The notes below the pieces were generated by a model. The model had not been told where the DNA came from. It searched no databases and saw nothing but the letters and a program-made list of their open reading frames with translations. Of a DNA stretch of 53,145 bases, positions 37,403-45,868 are shown piece by piece (position 1 is the first letter of the stretch; each line of letters opens with the position of its first letter). The DNA lies in assembly GCA_001730015.1 (NCBI GenBank), contig MDLA01000090.1:1-53145 (forward strand), written 5' to 3'. Source of the DNA: Chromatiales bacterium (ex Bugula neritina AB1). GTDB lineage: Bacteria; Pseudomonadota; Gammaproteobacteria; Granulosicoccales; Granulosicoccaceae. Both the position numbers and the translations under genes were made by a program.

Positions 37403-37430
37403 GTCAGGTAATAAACCTGACTGGAGGAGG
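37403..37430 (+). promoter_or_regulatory. Hairpin and strong Shine-Dalgarno before the regulator gene
   Basis: A 7-bp stem (37403-37409 with 37415-37421, 5-base loop) is directly followed by the strong ribosome site GGAGGAGG (37423-37430). The nearest start at good spacing is a TTG at 37439, whose frame ends after 15 codons and overlaps the start of the regulator gene in another frame. The regulator may thus be translated by coupling. Confidence 0.5.
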
Positions 37431-37472
37431 AACCTATATTGTCCGCTGTTGCACAAAAGCCGGGTCTAGCCA

Positions 37473-38426
37473 TTGACCACCGGTGATTTCGATAATGAGT
37501 ACAGCATGGCTGCACGCGCTGCGTGGCTGCACTATGCCGGTGGCTTCAGTCAGGCAGAGGTCGCCAAACGCCTGGGGCTCAATAACCTCAAGGCGCACCG
37601 GCTTATCAGTAAAGCCAACAAAGAAGGGTTGGTAAAAATCTATATTGACGGCAGCATCGGTGAGTGCATTGCGCTTGAAACCGAGCTGTGCGCTCGTCAT
37701 ACGCTGCAAAGTTGTCACGTTGTTCCGGATATCGACGACGCAGATCTGCCATTGCGGTCTCTGGGGATTGCCGGTGCGCAGACGATCAAGCTGGAGCTCG
37801 AAAATAAATGTCGCTCCATAGGGATTGGCCACGGCAGAACGCTTGCCGCCTGTATCGATAACCTGCCACATAAAGCAACGCCTGATACCCATTATGTCTC
37901 GCTGCTGGGCGGCCTGACGCGCAAGTTTCTGGCAAGCCCGCACGATGTTATTCATCGCCTTGCAGACCGGACATCGGCTGAAGCCTACGTGATGCCTGTT
38001 CCCTTTATCGCCAATTCCCGTGAAGACAGGGAGATCTTGCTCGGGCAACGCGGTATCAGTGAAGTCTTCGAAATTGCCCGCAGCACGGAACTGAAACTGG
38101 TAGGCATTGGCAGCATTAATAACGAAGCCTCGCTTGTTTCTACCGGAATGGTAGAGGCCGAAGAGCTTGAAATCGTCAAGAGCGCTGGTGGCGTCGGCGA
38201 GATTCTAGGGCACTTTTTTGATCATGCCGGAGCCGCGGTAGCCACGGAATTATCCGAACGGGCTATTACGCTGTCACTGGATGATCTGCGCAGCAGCCGG
38301 ATTATAGCGGTAGCGGGTGGCAAGCATAAAACTGAAGCCATTCATTCTATTCTGGAGAGCCACTTATTGAGTGGTTTAGTAACGGACGAGAGCACAGCAC
38401 GTGCTCTCATATCACCGCCCGCATAG
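37473..38426 (+). CDS. SorC/DeoR-type sugar-binding transcriptional regulator
   Basis: A 317-residue SorC-family regulator. An N-terminal helix-turn-helix (residues about 13-50, AARAAWLHYAGGFSQAEVAKRLGLNN) is followed by the sugar-phosphate-binding domain with its GIGHGRTLAACIDNLP segment, VSLLGG and GVGEILGHFFDHAG. EryD, the erythritol regulator, belongs to this family. The start is a TTG; an ATG 11 codons later would cut into the conserved DNA-binding part, and an in-frame stop lies just upstream. It is the first gene of the polyol-type operon and probably represses it until a phosphorylated intermediate binds. Confidence 0.9.
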   Translation: MTTGDFDNEYSMAARAAWLHYAGGFSQAEVAKRLGLNNLKAHRLISKANKEGLVKIYIDGSIGECIALETELCARHTLQSCHVVPDIDDADLPLRSLGIAGAQTIKLELENKCRSIGIGHGRTLAACIDNLPHKATPDTHYVSLLGGLTRKFLASPHDVIHRLADRTSAEAYVMPVPFIANSREDREILLGQRGISEVFEIARSTELKLVGIGSINNEASLVSTGMVEAEELEIVKSAGGVGEILGHFFDHAGAAVATELSERAITLSLDDLRSSRIIAVAGGKHKTEAIHSILESHLLSGLVTDESTARALISPPA

Positions 38427-38488
38427 TCACTGGGGAAGTACGCGCTGCCAGTAGCGCAGCCTCAGGACTGGGCGGGTACATCACGACC

Positions 38489-38505
38489 GATCTGACTTTC
38501 AGATC
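38489..38505 (+). promoter_or_regulatory. Inverted repeat next to the ribosome site of the binding-protein gene
   Basis: A 7-bp inverted repeat with a 3-base centre (GATCTGA and its complement) ends 3 bases before the GGAGG-type ribosome site of the binding-protein gene. It could be an operator or an RNA hairpin. Its position mirrors the hairpin directly before the ribosome site of the regulator gene. Confidence 0.4.
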
Positions 38506-38520
38506 AATGGAGGAAGTTGT

Positions 38521-39963
38521 ATGTATGAAAAAGAGAAAGACCTGGTCCAGTCGTTTCTTGACGGCAGGCTGAGTCGACGAAATCTGATAAAGCGGTTTGC
38601 AGCGCTGGGTGTCAGTGCTACTGCTGCCGGTTCGCTGGTAAACATGATGTCGACCAATGCAATGGCGGCAGACTTCGATTGGAAAAAGCACTCGGGCACC
38701 GGTGTTAAATTACTGCTGAATAAACACCCCTACACCGATGCAATGATCGCTAATCTGGATAACTTCAAAAAGCTAACCGGCATGGAGGTGCAGTATGACG
38801 TGTTCCCGGAAGACGTCTATTTTGACAAGGTAACCGCTGCATTGTCTTCGGGTTCCAGCGAATACGATGCCTTTATGACCGGCGCCTACATGACCTGGAC
38901 CTACGGTCCCGCAGGCTGGATTACCGATCTGAATGAGTGGATCAGCGATCCATCCAAAACAGCCGCATCCTATAACTGGGAAGATATGCTACCCGGTGTG
39001 CGACAGTCATGCGCCTGGAACGGTCAGCCCGGTGGAGCATTGGGTTCTGACGATGCCAAGCAATGGTGCATCCCGTGGGGCTATGAGCAGAATAATCTAG
39101 CCTATAACCGCAACATGTTCGAAAAAGCCGGCTTGTCTGTACCAACGAATCTCGATGAAATGGTCGATACCGCTGCCAGGGCGAAGGCCTCTCTCGATGG
39201 CGTTTATGGTATTGGCGTACGCGGTTCCCGCTCCTGGGCGAGTATTCATCCCGGATTCCTGTCGGCCTATGCCAACTACGGTCAGAAAGATCTGAACGTC
39301 GACGCTGATGGTAAATTATCGGCGGCGATGAATACCGATGTCTCCAAGGAGATGCATAAAAAGTGGGTGAAGATGATTCAGGACAGCGGTGCGCCTGACT
39401 GGTCTACTCATACCTGGTATCAGGTAGGTACTGATCTGGGTGCCGGTGCGTCTGCGATGATCTACGATGCTGATATTCTCGGTTATTTCATGAATGGCGG
39501 TGATAACAAAGAAGCGGGCAATCTGGCCTATGCGCCGTTTGCTGCAAACCCCGATGCAAGTGCACCGACGCCGAACATCTGGATCTGGTCGCTTGCGATG
39601 TCAGAATTTTCGAAGAAAAAAGATGCTGCCTGGTACTTTATGCAGTGGGCATCGGGTCCGGAGCACGGTTTGTTCGGTGCTACCCAGATGGATTTCGTCA
39701 ATCCGGTTCGCCAAAGTGTGTGGGACGATTCAGGCTTCCGTGCGCGTCTGGACAAGAGCTATCCGGGCTATGTGGAAATGCATGATGTTTCAGCACCGGG
39801 TGCGAAAATCCAGTTCACCGCGCAACCGCTGTTTTTTGATTTAACAACAGAGTGGGCGGCAACACTGCAGAAGATGGTCGCTAATGAGGTTCCTGTTGAT
39901 GAAGGGCTGGATAAACTGGCTGAGAGTGTCAATCGACAATTGAAGGAAGCCGATCTCGGCTAG
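38521..39963 (+). CDS. Sugar/polyol extracellular solute-binding protein (family 1), Tat-exported
   Basis: A 480-residue binding protein with a twin-arginine signal (LSRRNLIKRFAALG at residues 17-30) and probable cleavage after AMA near residue 49. The mature sequence has the family 1 pattern: NFKKLTGMEVQYDVFPEDVYFDKV, IPWGYEQNNLAYNRNMFEKAG and a DVYGIG-type segment. It feeds the two permeases and two ATPases downstream. The operon composition points to a polyol or C4-C5 sugar ligand. A purine-rich GGAGGAAG site precedes the ATG. Confidence 0.92.
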   Translation: MYEKEKDLVQSFLDGRLSRRNLIKRFAALGVSATAAGSLVNMMSTNAMAADFDWKKHSGTGVKLLLNKHPYTDAMIANLDNFKKLTGMEVQYDVFPEDVYFDKVTAALSSGSSEYDAFMTGAYMTWTYGPAGWITDLNEWISDPSKTAASYNWEDMLPGVRQSCAWNGQPGGALGSDDAKQWCIPWGYEQNNLAYNRNMFEKAGLSVPTNLDEMVDTAARAKASLDGVYGIGVRGSRSWASIHPGFLSAYANYGQKDLNVDADGKLSAAMNTDVSKEMHKKWVKMIQDSGAPDWSTHTWYQVGTDLGAGASAMIYDADILGYFMNGGDNKEAGNLAYAPFAANPDASAPTPNIWIWSLAMSEFSKKKDAAWYFMQWASGPEHGLFGATQMDFVNPVRQSVWDDSGFRARLDKSYPGYVEMHDVSAPGAKIQFTAQPLFFDLTTEWAATLQKMVANEVPVDEGLDKLAESVNRQLKEADLG

Positions 39964-39979
39964 TGTCAGTTGATGGTCG

Positions 39980-40137
39980 GAGTCTGTCCGGAAATGAAGG
40001 TCGTAGCGCGGAGTGAGCTTTGAGTCAGGTATTTCTGCTCGATTTAGACGAATAGTTTTTTATATTCAATTCTATCGAGCGTTATAGCTGGCCAAAGATC
40101 ATCGCCGCAGCAGATGCTTCATTTTCGGGCAGAGCTC
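39980..40137. repeat. 158-bp imperfect palindrome (MITE- or BIME-like)
   Basis: Outer arms (39980-39999 and 40117-40137) pair over about 20 bases with two mismatches and one bulge. Inner arms (40037-40043 with 40074-40080 and 40050-40054 with 40063-40067) close a T-rich loop, and the intervening stretches pair imperfectly. The whole could fold into one long hairpin in the 290-base gap between the binding-protein and permease genes. A rearranged relative lies at 24182-24237, so the element is dispersed. The remainder of the gap (to 40253) shows no gene. Confidence 0.7.
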
Positions 40138-40253
40138 CCGTGCCGGAGTCGTTTGGTTTCCGGTTATAGCGGGGAGCTTTCACCCATTGCCGCTTCTAAC
40201 GCCAACTAATTTTTTTCATAACACGCATACAAGAATAATTCGAACCACACTCA

Positions 40254-41195
40254 ATGTCTAATCAATCACTGGCAGATCAAGCACCAACGCCGATCCAGCC
40301 GGACAAACCGCCACGACGCTTCAAAATAGGAAGGCGGGTACTGCCCTATCTGCTGAGCATGCCGGCGTTGCTCGTCTGTGTCGGAATACTGGTGCCGTTT
40401 GTGACGGCGGCACTTTATTCTTTGCAGCGGTATCGCCTCAGCCAGCCCTGGGCACGAAAGTATAACTGGGGCGACAACTATCTTAATTTTCTGTCAGATC
40501 CGGATTTCTGGAATACGCTGAAAGTCTCTATGGTATACGCCGGTACGACGGTTACACTGGAATTGTTTCTAGGGCTGGGTATCGCCTTACTGCTGCAAAA
40601 ACGCACACGCTTCAACAATTTTGTGTCGATTATGTTGCTGATGCCGCTGATGACTGCACCGGTGCTTGCCGCACTGATGTGGAAGCTGATGACCAACTCC
40701 GGCTTCGGTATTCTAAGCTACCTGGTTTCACTGGTAGGTATACAGGATTTCCGCTGGGGGTCATCGCCCGAAACCGCACTGTTAACCGTAGTGCTGGTCG
40801 ATATCTGGGTGTACACGCCGTTTATCATGATACTGCTGCTGGCGGGCTTGCGCAGTTTACCCTCACAACCGTTTGAAGCGGCAGCGCTCGATGGGGTGCC
40901 GAGAACATTTGTATTCTGGAAAATAACTCTGCCCATGCTGATGCCCTATATCTTAACTGCCACCTTGTTCAGATTGCTCGACTCCATTCAGCAATTCGAT
41001 ATCATCTATGCGATGACACAGGGCGGTCCCGGAGACACCCTGATGGTGTTCCAGGTTGAGGCCTACCTGAATTTTTTCCAGTCGACCAATATCGGGCGAT
41101 CCGCCGCATTGATGATGATCCTCTGGGCAATCACCTTTGTATTATCGAATATCTTTATCAAAAACTGGCTCAAACTGCGCGAACGTGCGCGCTAG
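40254..41195 (+). CDS. Sugar/polyol ABC permease, MalF/UgpA-like
   Basis: A 313-residue membrane protein with six main helices; a Pro-rich cytoplasmic N-terminus precedes the first at about residues 33-55. The coupling loop FEAAALDGVPRTFVFWKITLPMLMP and the YAMTQGGPGD motif are those of CUT1 permeases. It follows the palindromic element and is separated by 12 bases from the second permease gene. Confidence 0.93.
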   Translation: MSNQSLADQAPTPIQPDKPPRRFKIGRRVLPYLLSMPALLVCVGILVPFVTAALYSLQRYRLSQPWARKYNWGDNYLNFLSDPDFWNTLKVSMVYAGTTVTLELFLGLGIALLLQKRTRFNNFVSIMLLMPLMTAPVLAALMWKLMTNSGFGILSYLVSLVGIQDFRWGSSPETALLTVVLVDIWVYTPFIMILLLAGLRSLPSQPFEAAALDGVPRTFVFWKITLPMLMPYILTATLFRLLDSIQQFDIIYAMTQGGPGDTLMVFQVEAYLNFFQSTNIGRSAALMMILWAITFVLSNIFIKNWLKLRERAR

Positions 41196-41207
41196 TGGAG
41201 AGTGTCT

Positions 41208-42065
41208 ATGCATGAAAGCAGCCTTATAGAATCCTGGCTACGCGGAATTGCCATTGCCGTTGTCATTGTGTTTTTTATGTTTCCGATTCTCTGGATCATT
41301 TTAATGTCGTTCCAGACCAACGAAACAATCCTGCGAATTCCGCCGTCTGTTGTATTTGAGCCCACGCTCGATAATTACCGTGCGCTGATTACCGGCAAAC
41401 TTGAAACCAACGCCGCCTCGCTCGATATAGCGTTCATGCGCAACCTGGGTAATTCGGTATTGCTGTCCGTCGGCGCGGTTGCACTGGCATTGATTCTCGG
41501 CGTTCCAGCGGCCTATTCATTCGCGCGTTACAAAACACGTTTTTCGGAAGACATCGCCTTCACACTTTTATCCTTTCGATTCGCACCACCGTTACTGGTG
41601 TTGCTGCCACTAACCATCTATTTTCAGCAACTCGGTTTATCTGACACCTATTTTGGTTTGATCTGGGTGTATCAGCTGATTTGCCTGCCGTTGATACTAT
41701 GGATTGTCCGGGGCTACTTTGAAGATATCTCAGAAGATGTAGAGTACGCGTATCGTATTGGTGGGCACTCCTGGTTCTCAACGTTTCGAAAAATTGCGGT
41801 ACCGCTGGCAGGGCCCGGTATTGCCGCAGCCGGTCTGCTGGCATTTATCTTTGCCTGGAATAATTTTATCTTTGCGCTGGTACTGGCTTCGGCAGACAAG
41901 CAACCGGTGACAGTCGGTGCATTGGCGTTTGTTACGGCTTCCGGAATTCAGTATGGCCAGATTGCCGCTGCAATTGTGCTTTCTATAACGCCAACCCTGC
42001 TACTTGCACTATATGCTCAGAAGTATCTGGTGGAAGGGTTATCGCTGGGGGCGGTTAAGGGATGA
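41208..42065 (+). CDS. Sugar/polyol ABC permease, MalG/UgpE-like
   Basis: A 285-residue permease with six helices, coupling loop DVEYAYRIGGHSWFSTFRKIAVPLAGPG and the usual GAVKG C-terminus. The first residues of the coupling loop (EDISEDVEYAYRIGGHS) deviate from the canonical EAAxxDGAS, as seen in some polyol systems. The ATG is 7 bases after a GGAG; a GTG two codons upstream is the alternative. Its end overlaps the first ATPase gene by 4 bases. Confidence 0.92.
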   Translation: MHESSLIESWLRGIAIAVVIVFFMFPILWIILMSFQTNETILRIPPSVVFEPTLDNYRALITGKLETNAASLDIAFMRNLGNSVLLSVGAVALALILGVPAAYSFARYKTRFSEDIAFTLLSFRFAPPLLVLLPLTIYFQQLGLSDTYFGLIWVYQLICLPLILWIVRGYFEDISEDVEYAYRIGGHSWFSTFRKIAVPLAGPGIAAAGLLAFIFAWNNFIFALVLASADKQPVTVGALAFVTASGIQYGQIAAAIVLSITPTLLLALYAQKYLVEGLSLGAVKG

Positions 42066-43162
42066 GCGCACTTGACTTGCGTGGCCTGGTGAAGCGCTAT
42101 AAGGGCGAAACCGTGCTCGATGATCTCAATATCACTGTTGAAGCGGGTGAAACACTGGTGTTGTTCGGGCCGTCCGGTGCAGGTAAAACAGTATTGCTTA
42201 GAATGATTGCGGGCGTTATAGATCCGGACGAAGGCCGAATTGTTATTCATGGCCGCGATATGAATGGCGTCGAGCCGGAAGAGCGCGGGGTCGGTATGGC
42301 GTTTCAGAATTTTGCACTGTTCCCTCACATGACTGCCTATCAGAATATTGCCAGCTCAATTGAAGTGAAAATGCAGTCGAAACAGCAACTCGACGAGGCT
42401 GTGCAATCGGTCGCGCACTTACTGAAAATTGATCAGGTGCTCGACCATGCCCCGCGGGCTTTGTCTAATGGTCAGAAGCAGCGCACGGCATTAGCCAGAG
42501 CACTGGTGGGTTCACCGGCATTGCTGCTACTGGATGATCCGCTGCGCAATGTCGATGCGAAGCTTCGCTTTGAAATGCGTATAGAACTGCCCGCGTTATT
42601 GGCACAGCAAGGCACTACCGTTATCTACGTAACACAGGACTACAAAGAAGCCATGGCACTGGCCGATCAGATTGTTGTGCTGAATGAAGGCAGGGTGCAA
42701 CAGTCGGGCTCACCAGCCGATGTTTATCTGAGCCCGGCCAATACAGAGATTGCGCGGCAATTCGGTGATCCGGCAATCAACTTGCTCGATGTAACACCGC
42801 AGCGGGATGACACCGGTGTGTCTGTGAGTTTATCCGGTCAGAAATTCTATATAAACAATACTTATGGTGCCTGGTGTAACACCGAGTGTGTGCTCGGAAT
42901 GCGGCCTGAGTCACTGCGCCTGTCAACGCATCAGACAGACACCTCGATACCCGCCAGGGTGGAAGCGGTAACGCCGCTAAACGAAAAGATAGTCACGTTG
43001 CTTTCAACTGCGGGAGGGCGTGAATTACTTGTGTCCAGACCGGCCGGCTCTGATCAGGAGCACAGCGGTTCGGTGTTTGTCGATATCAATAGCGAGTCTG
43101 TATTGCTATTCGACAAAAAATCAGGAGATCGATTGCAACCGGAAGCGGAGGTAGCCGGGTGA
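42062..43162 (+). CDS. CUT1-type ABC ATPase 1, degenerate catalytic site
   Basis: A 366-residue MalK-like ATPase with Walker A GPSGAGKT (36-43) and a C-terminal regulatory domain. Several catalytic positions differ from the norm: the signature is LSNGQ instead of LSGGQ (134-138), Walker B ends D158-D159 where DE is expected, and the H-loop reads TQD, with Q192 replacing the essential His. It should hydrolyse ATP poorly by itself and probably works as a heterodimer with the ATPase encoded next. Two-ATPase sugar importers are known, for example the rhizobial glycerol system GlpST. Confidence 0.92.
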   Translation: MSALDLRGLVKRYKGETVLDDLNITVEAGETLVLFGPSGAGKTVLLRMIAGVIDPDEGRIVIHGRDMNGVEPEERGVGMAFQNFALFPHMTAYQNIASSIEVKMQSKQQLDEAVQSVAHLLKIDQVLDHAPRALSNGQKQRTALARALVGSPALLLLDDPLRNVDAKLRFEMRIELPALLAQQGTTVIYVTQDYKEAMALADQIVVLNEGRVQQSGSPADVYLSPANTEIARQFGDPAINLLDVTPQRDDTGVSVSLSGQKFYINNTYGAWCNTECVLGMRPESLRLSTHQTDTSIPARVEAVTPLNEKIVTLLSTAGGRELLVSRPAGSDQEHSGSVFVDINSESVLLFDKKSGDRLQPEAEVAG

Positions 43163-44286
43163 CAGAGCCCCAACTCACAATAGAAAATGTCGACAAAATA
43201 TACGGCAGTGGCGAATCAGGGGTACGCGCCGTCGAAAACCTGTCCATGGATGTCGATACCGGGGAAATTGTAGCGCTGCTTGGTTCATCCGGCTGCGGCA
43301 AAACTTCAACGCTGCGAATGGTAGCGGGCTTCGAAGAAGTAAGCGCGGGCTCTATCTCTATAAATGGCCGCCCGGTTCATCAACTGGCACCGGTGCGCCG
43401 CAATGTCGCAATGGCATTCGAAGGCTATTCACTTTATCCGCCGCTCACGGTACGCGATAACATTGGCTTCGCATTGAAATCTGCCAGGCTGCCGAAAGCG
43501 GAAATAAATAACAGAGTAGCCCATATAGCGCAGCTGCTGGAAATAGAGAATATTCTCGATCGCTATCCCGCCTCGATCTCCGGAGGACAGCAGCAACGCG
43601 CAAGTCTGGGGCGTGCACTGATTAGAGAAGCCGATCTGCACCTGCTTGATGAGCCAATGGGGCAGCTGGAGCCACAATTGCGTGCGGTTTTGCGCGGGCG
43701 CATCAAGCACTTTATCAAAGAGCGCGGCCTTACAGCGATACTGGTCACGCACGATCAAACGGAAGCCAATGCACTGGCCGACCGCATCGCGGTGATGGAA
43801 GCCGGCCTGTTGCAGCAATTCGATACCGCCAGCGCTTTAAAAACCCGACCGGCCAATCTTTTCACCGGCACATTCATTGGAGAACCACCAATGAACGTAT
43901 TTAATGCGACTGTGAAAATGGAAGGTGATCAGGTGAACCTGCAGCTGGGCAATAATGTCACCCTGGCTTATCAGCAGCACGACTTCAGTGCTGCGGTGCT
44001 GGCGAGAATAAACCATCTTGACCAGCTACTGGTGGGTGTCAGACCCTACGCGATCAAGCGCAGTGAAGCCGGGGCGCAGGCTACAGTGGTTGCCAACCAG
44101 TGGCTTGGAGATCAAACCCATATTTCAACACTATTTGCTGATGGCACCATGGTGCTGGTTGAGCACGACCGTGTCCGTCTTAACAAAGGCGATTCGCTGT
44201 TTGTAACCATAGATGCAGATGATCTGCATCTGTTTGATGCAGACACCAGCGTCGCCATCGCGCATGGTCGAGAGGTTGTCGGGTGA
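43159..44286 (+). CDS. CUT1-type ABC ATPase 2, intact catalytic site
   Basis: A 375-residue MalK-like ATPase with GTG start overlapping the first ATPase gene by 4 bases. Walker A is GSSGCGKT (42-49), signature ISGGQ (140-144), Walker B D164-E165 and H-loop H198 are intact. Oddities are Glu88 in place of the Q-loop Gln (FEGYSLYP) and Glu171 in place of the D-loop Asp. With ATPase 1 it would form one composite site with its own good Walker/His residues but the partner's defective signature, and one with the reverse. Confidence 0.92.
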   Translation: MTEPQLTIENVDKIYGSGESGVRAVENLSMDVDTGEIVALLGSSGCGKTSTLRMVAGFEEVSAGSISINGRPVHQLAPVRRNVAMAFEGYSLYPPLTVRDNIGFALKSARLPKAEINNRVAHIAQLLEIENILDRYPASISGGQQQRASLGRALIREADLHLLDEPMGQLEPQLRAVLRGRIKHFIKERGLTAILVTHDQTEANALADRIAVMEAGLLQQFDTASALKTRPANLFTGTFIGEPPMNVFNATVKMEGDQVNLQLGNNVTLAYQQHDFSAAVLARINHLDQLLVGVRPYAIKRSEAGAQATVVANQWLGDQTHISTLFADGTMVLVEHDRVRLNKGDSLFVTIDADDLHLFDADTSVAIAHGREVVG

Positions 44287-45848
44287 ACGATATAATCGTC
44301 GGTATAGATGCCGGTACATCGGTAATAAAATCAGTCGCGTTCAGCCTTGAAGGTAAACAGCTTGCTATCGCTGCTATAAAAAACGAGTATCGGCTCACTG
44401 CCAACGGCGGAGCTGAGCAAAACCTGCCGCAAACCTGGCACACCACCGCTGCAACATTGATTGCGCTCGGGGAAAAAATTCCTGATCTAGGTCAGCGTGT
44501 GGCAGCAATAGCCGTAACAGGGCAGGGTGACGGGACCTGGCTGGTCGATAAAAAAGGAGAGGCCGTTCGCGATGGCCTGTTGTGGCTTGACTCACGTGCA
44601 GCCGACATAGCCGATGAAATTACCGGTGCCGAAGGCAACCGTCGGCGCTTCGAGCTGTCCGGCACCGGCCTGATGGGGTGTCAGCAGGGGCCGCAGCTGC
44701 GGTGGCTGATTGAAAACGAACCCGAGGCGATAGCACAGACCGAAACCGCCATGCACTGCAAAGACTGGCTGTACTATAAGCTGACGGGTGAGCTGGCTAC
44801 AGATCCGTCAGAGGGAGTCTTCAGCTTCGGTGATTTTCGCACCCGCGAGTATTCAAGCGAAGTTCTGGAAATTCTGGGCCTTGATCATTATCGCCATTTG
44901 CTGCCGCCGATCGTCGAAGGCACCCGGCACACGGGAGGCCTAAACCGTGCTGCAGCTGCAGCTAGCGGTTTGCCGGAAGGGACGCCCGTGATTCTGGGGT
45001 ACGTTGATGTTATCTGTACCGGGCTCGGCAGCGGTCTGTACGCAACATCCGGTGATCGCGGCTGCTCGATTGTAGGCTCCACCGGTATGCACATGCGCCT
45101 GTCGCGTAGCGCTGATGAAGTAAAGCTCAATGACGATTGCACTGGTTACACCATGAGTATGCCTGTACCGGGTGTCTATACACAGATGCAATCCAATATG
45201 GCAGCAACGCTGAATATTGACTGGCTGCTGGATATGGTCGATGAGCTTCTGAAGAGCCTGGGCGTCAGCAAAGCGCGTGAGGAACTATTGTCATCTCTCG
45301 ATCACTGGGTAGCCAGTGCGCGCCCTGCCACGCTTTTGTACCAACCCTATGTGTCCAGTGCCGGGGAGCGTGGGCCTTTCATCGACAGCAATGCCCGGGC
45401 GGGTTTTATCGGCCTGTGTTCGCAACACGGGTTTTACGACGTAGCCCGCGCAATTTTCGAGGGCTTGTCACTGGCAGCACGTGATTGTTATCTGGCGATG
45501 GGGTCGTTACCAACCGAACTGGTTGTCTCCGGTGGTGCTGCGCGCAGCCGGCAATTGCTGGCCATAACGGGTGCCTGCCTCGAAGCTGGAGTGCAGACCA
45601 GCAGCCGGGAAGAGGCCGGAGCAGCAGGCGCCGCGATGATGGCGGCGGTGGCAATAGGGCAGTATGAAACAATGGACGACTGCATTACACAGTGGGTTAA
45701 TCCACTGATGGGTGAAGTTCTAACACCGGATTCCGCACTGGTTGAGTGTTATCGATCTGTGTACCCGGCTTACGCGCAAAGTCATCGGGCGTTACGCCCG
45801 GTATGGAAAACACTGGCGGCACATCAAAAGCAACTTGCCGAACAGTAA
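44283..45848 (+). CDS. FGGY-family carbohydrate kinase, erythritol-kinase-like
   Basis: A 521-residue kinase, GTG start overlapping the previous gene by 4 bases. It shows the FGGY fold: IVGIDAGTSVIKSVAF, TGQGDGTWLVDKKG, HCKDWLYYKLTGE, catalytic Asp242 in LGYVDVICTGLGSG and the second-domain VSGGAARSRQL. The order and wording of these motifs are closest to EryA erythritol kinases known to me, which phosphorylate a C4 polyol. It probably activates the imported polyol inside the cell. A different pentitol remains possible. Confidence 0.88.
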   Translation: MNDIIVGIDAGTSVIKSVAFSLEGKQLAIAAIKNEYRLTANGGAEQNLPQTWHTTAATLIALGEKIPDLGQRVAAIAVTGQGDGTWLVDKKGEAVRDGLLWLDSRAADIADEITGAEGNRRRFELSGTGLMGCQQGPQLRWLIENEPEAIAQTETAMHCKDWLYYKLTGELATDPSEGVFSFGDFRTREYSSEVLEILGLDHYRHLLPPIVEGTRHTGGLNRAAAAASGLPEGTPVILGYVDVICTGLGSGLYATSGDRGCSIVGSTGMHMRLSRSADEVKLNDDCTGYTMSMPVPGVYTQMQSNMAATLNIDWLLDMVDELLKSLGVSKAREELLSSLDHWVASARPATLLYQPYVSSAGERGPFIDSNARAGFIGLCSQHGFYDVARAIFEGLSLAARDCYLAMGSLPTELVVSGGAARSRQLLAITGACLEAGVQTSSREEAGAAGAAMMAAVAIGQYETMDDCITQWVNPLMGEVLTPDSALVECYRSVYPAYAQSHRALRPVWKTLAAHQKQLAEQ

Positions 45849-45868
45849 ACTGGTAACTGGACACTGAA

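Noticed and set aside
37434..38048. 204-codon minus-strand frame opposite the SorC-family gene
   Set aside because: The plus-strand frame has a clear helix-turn-helix and family motifs; the minus-strand product shows none.
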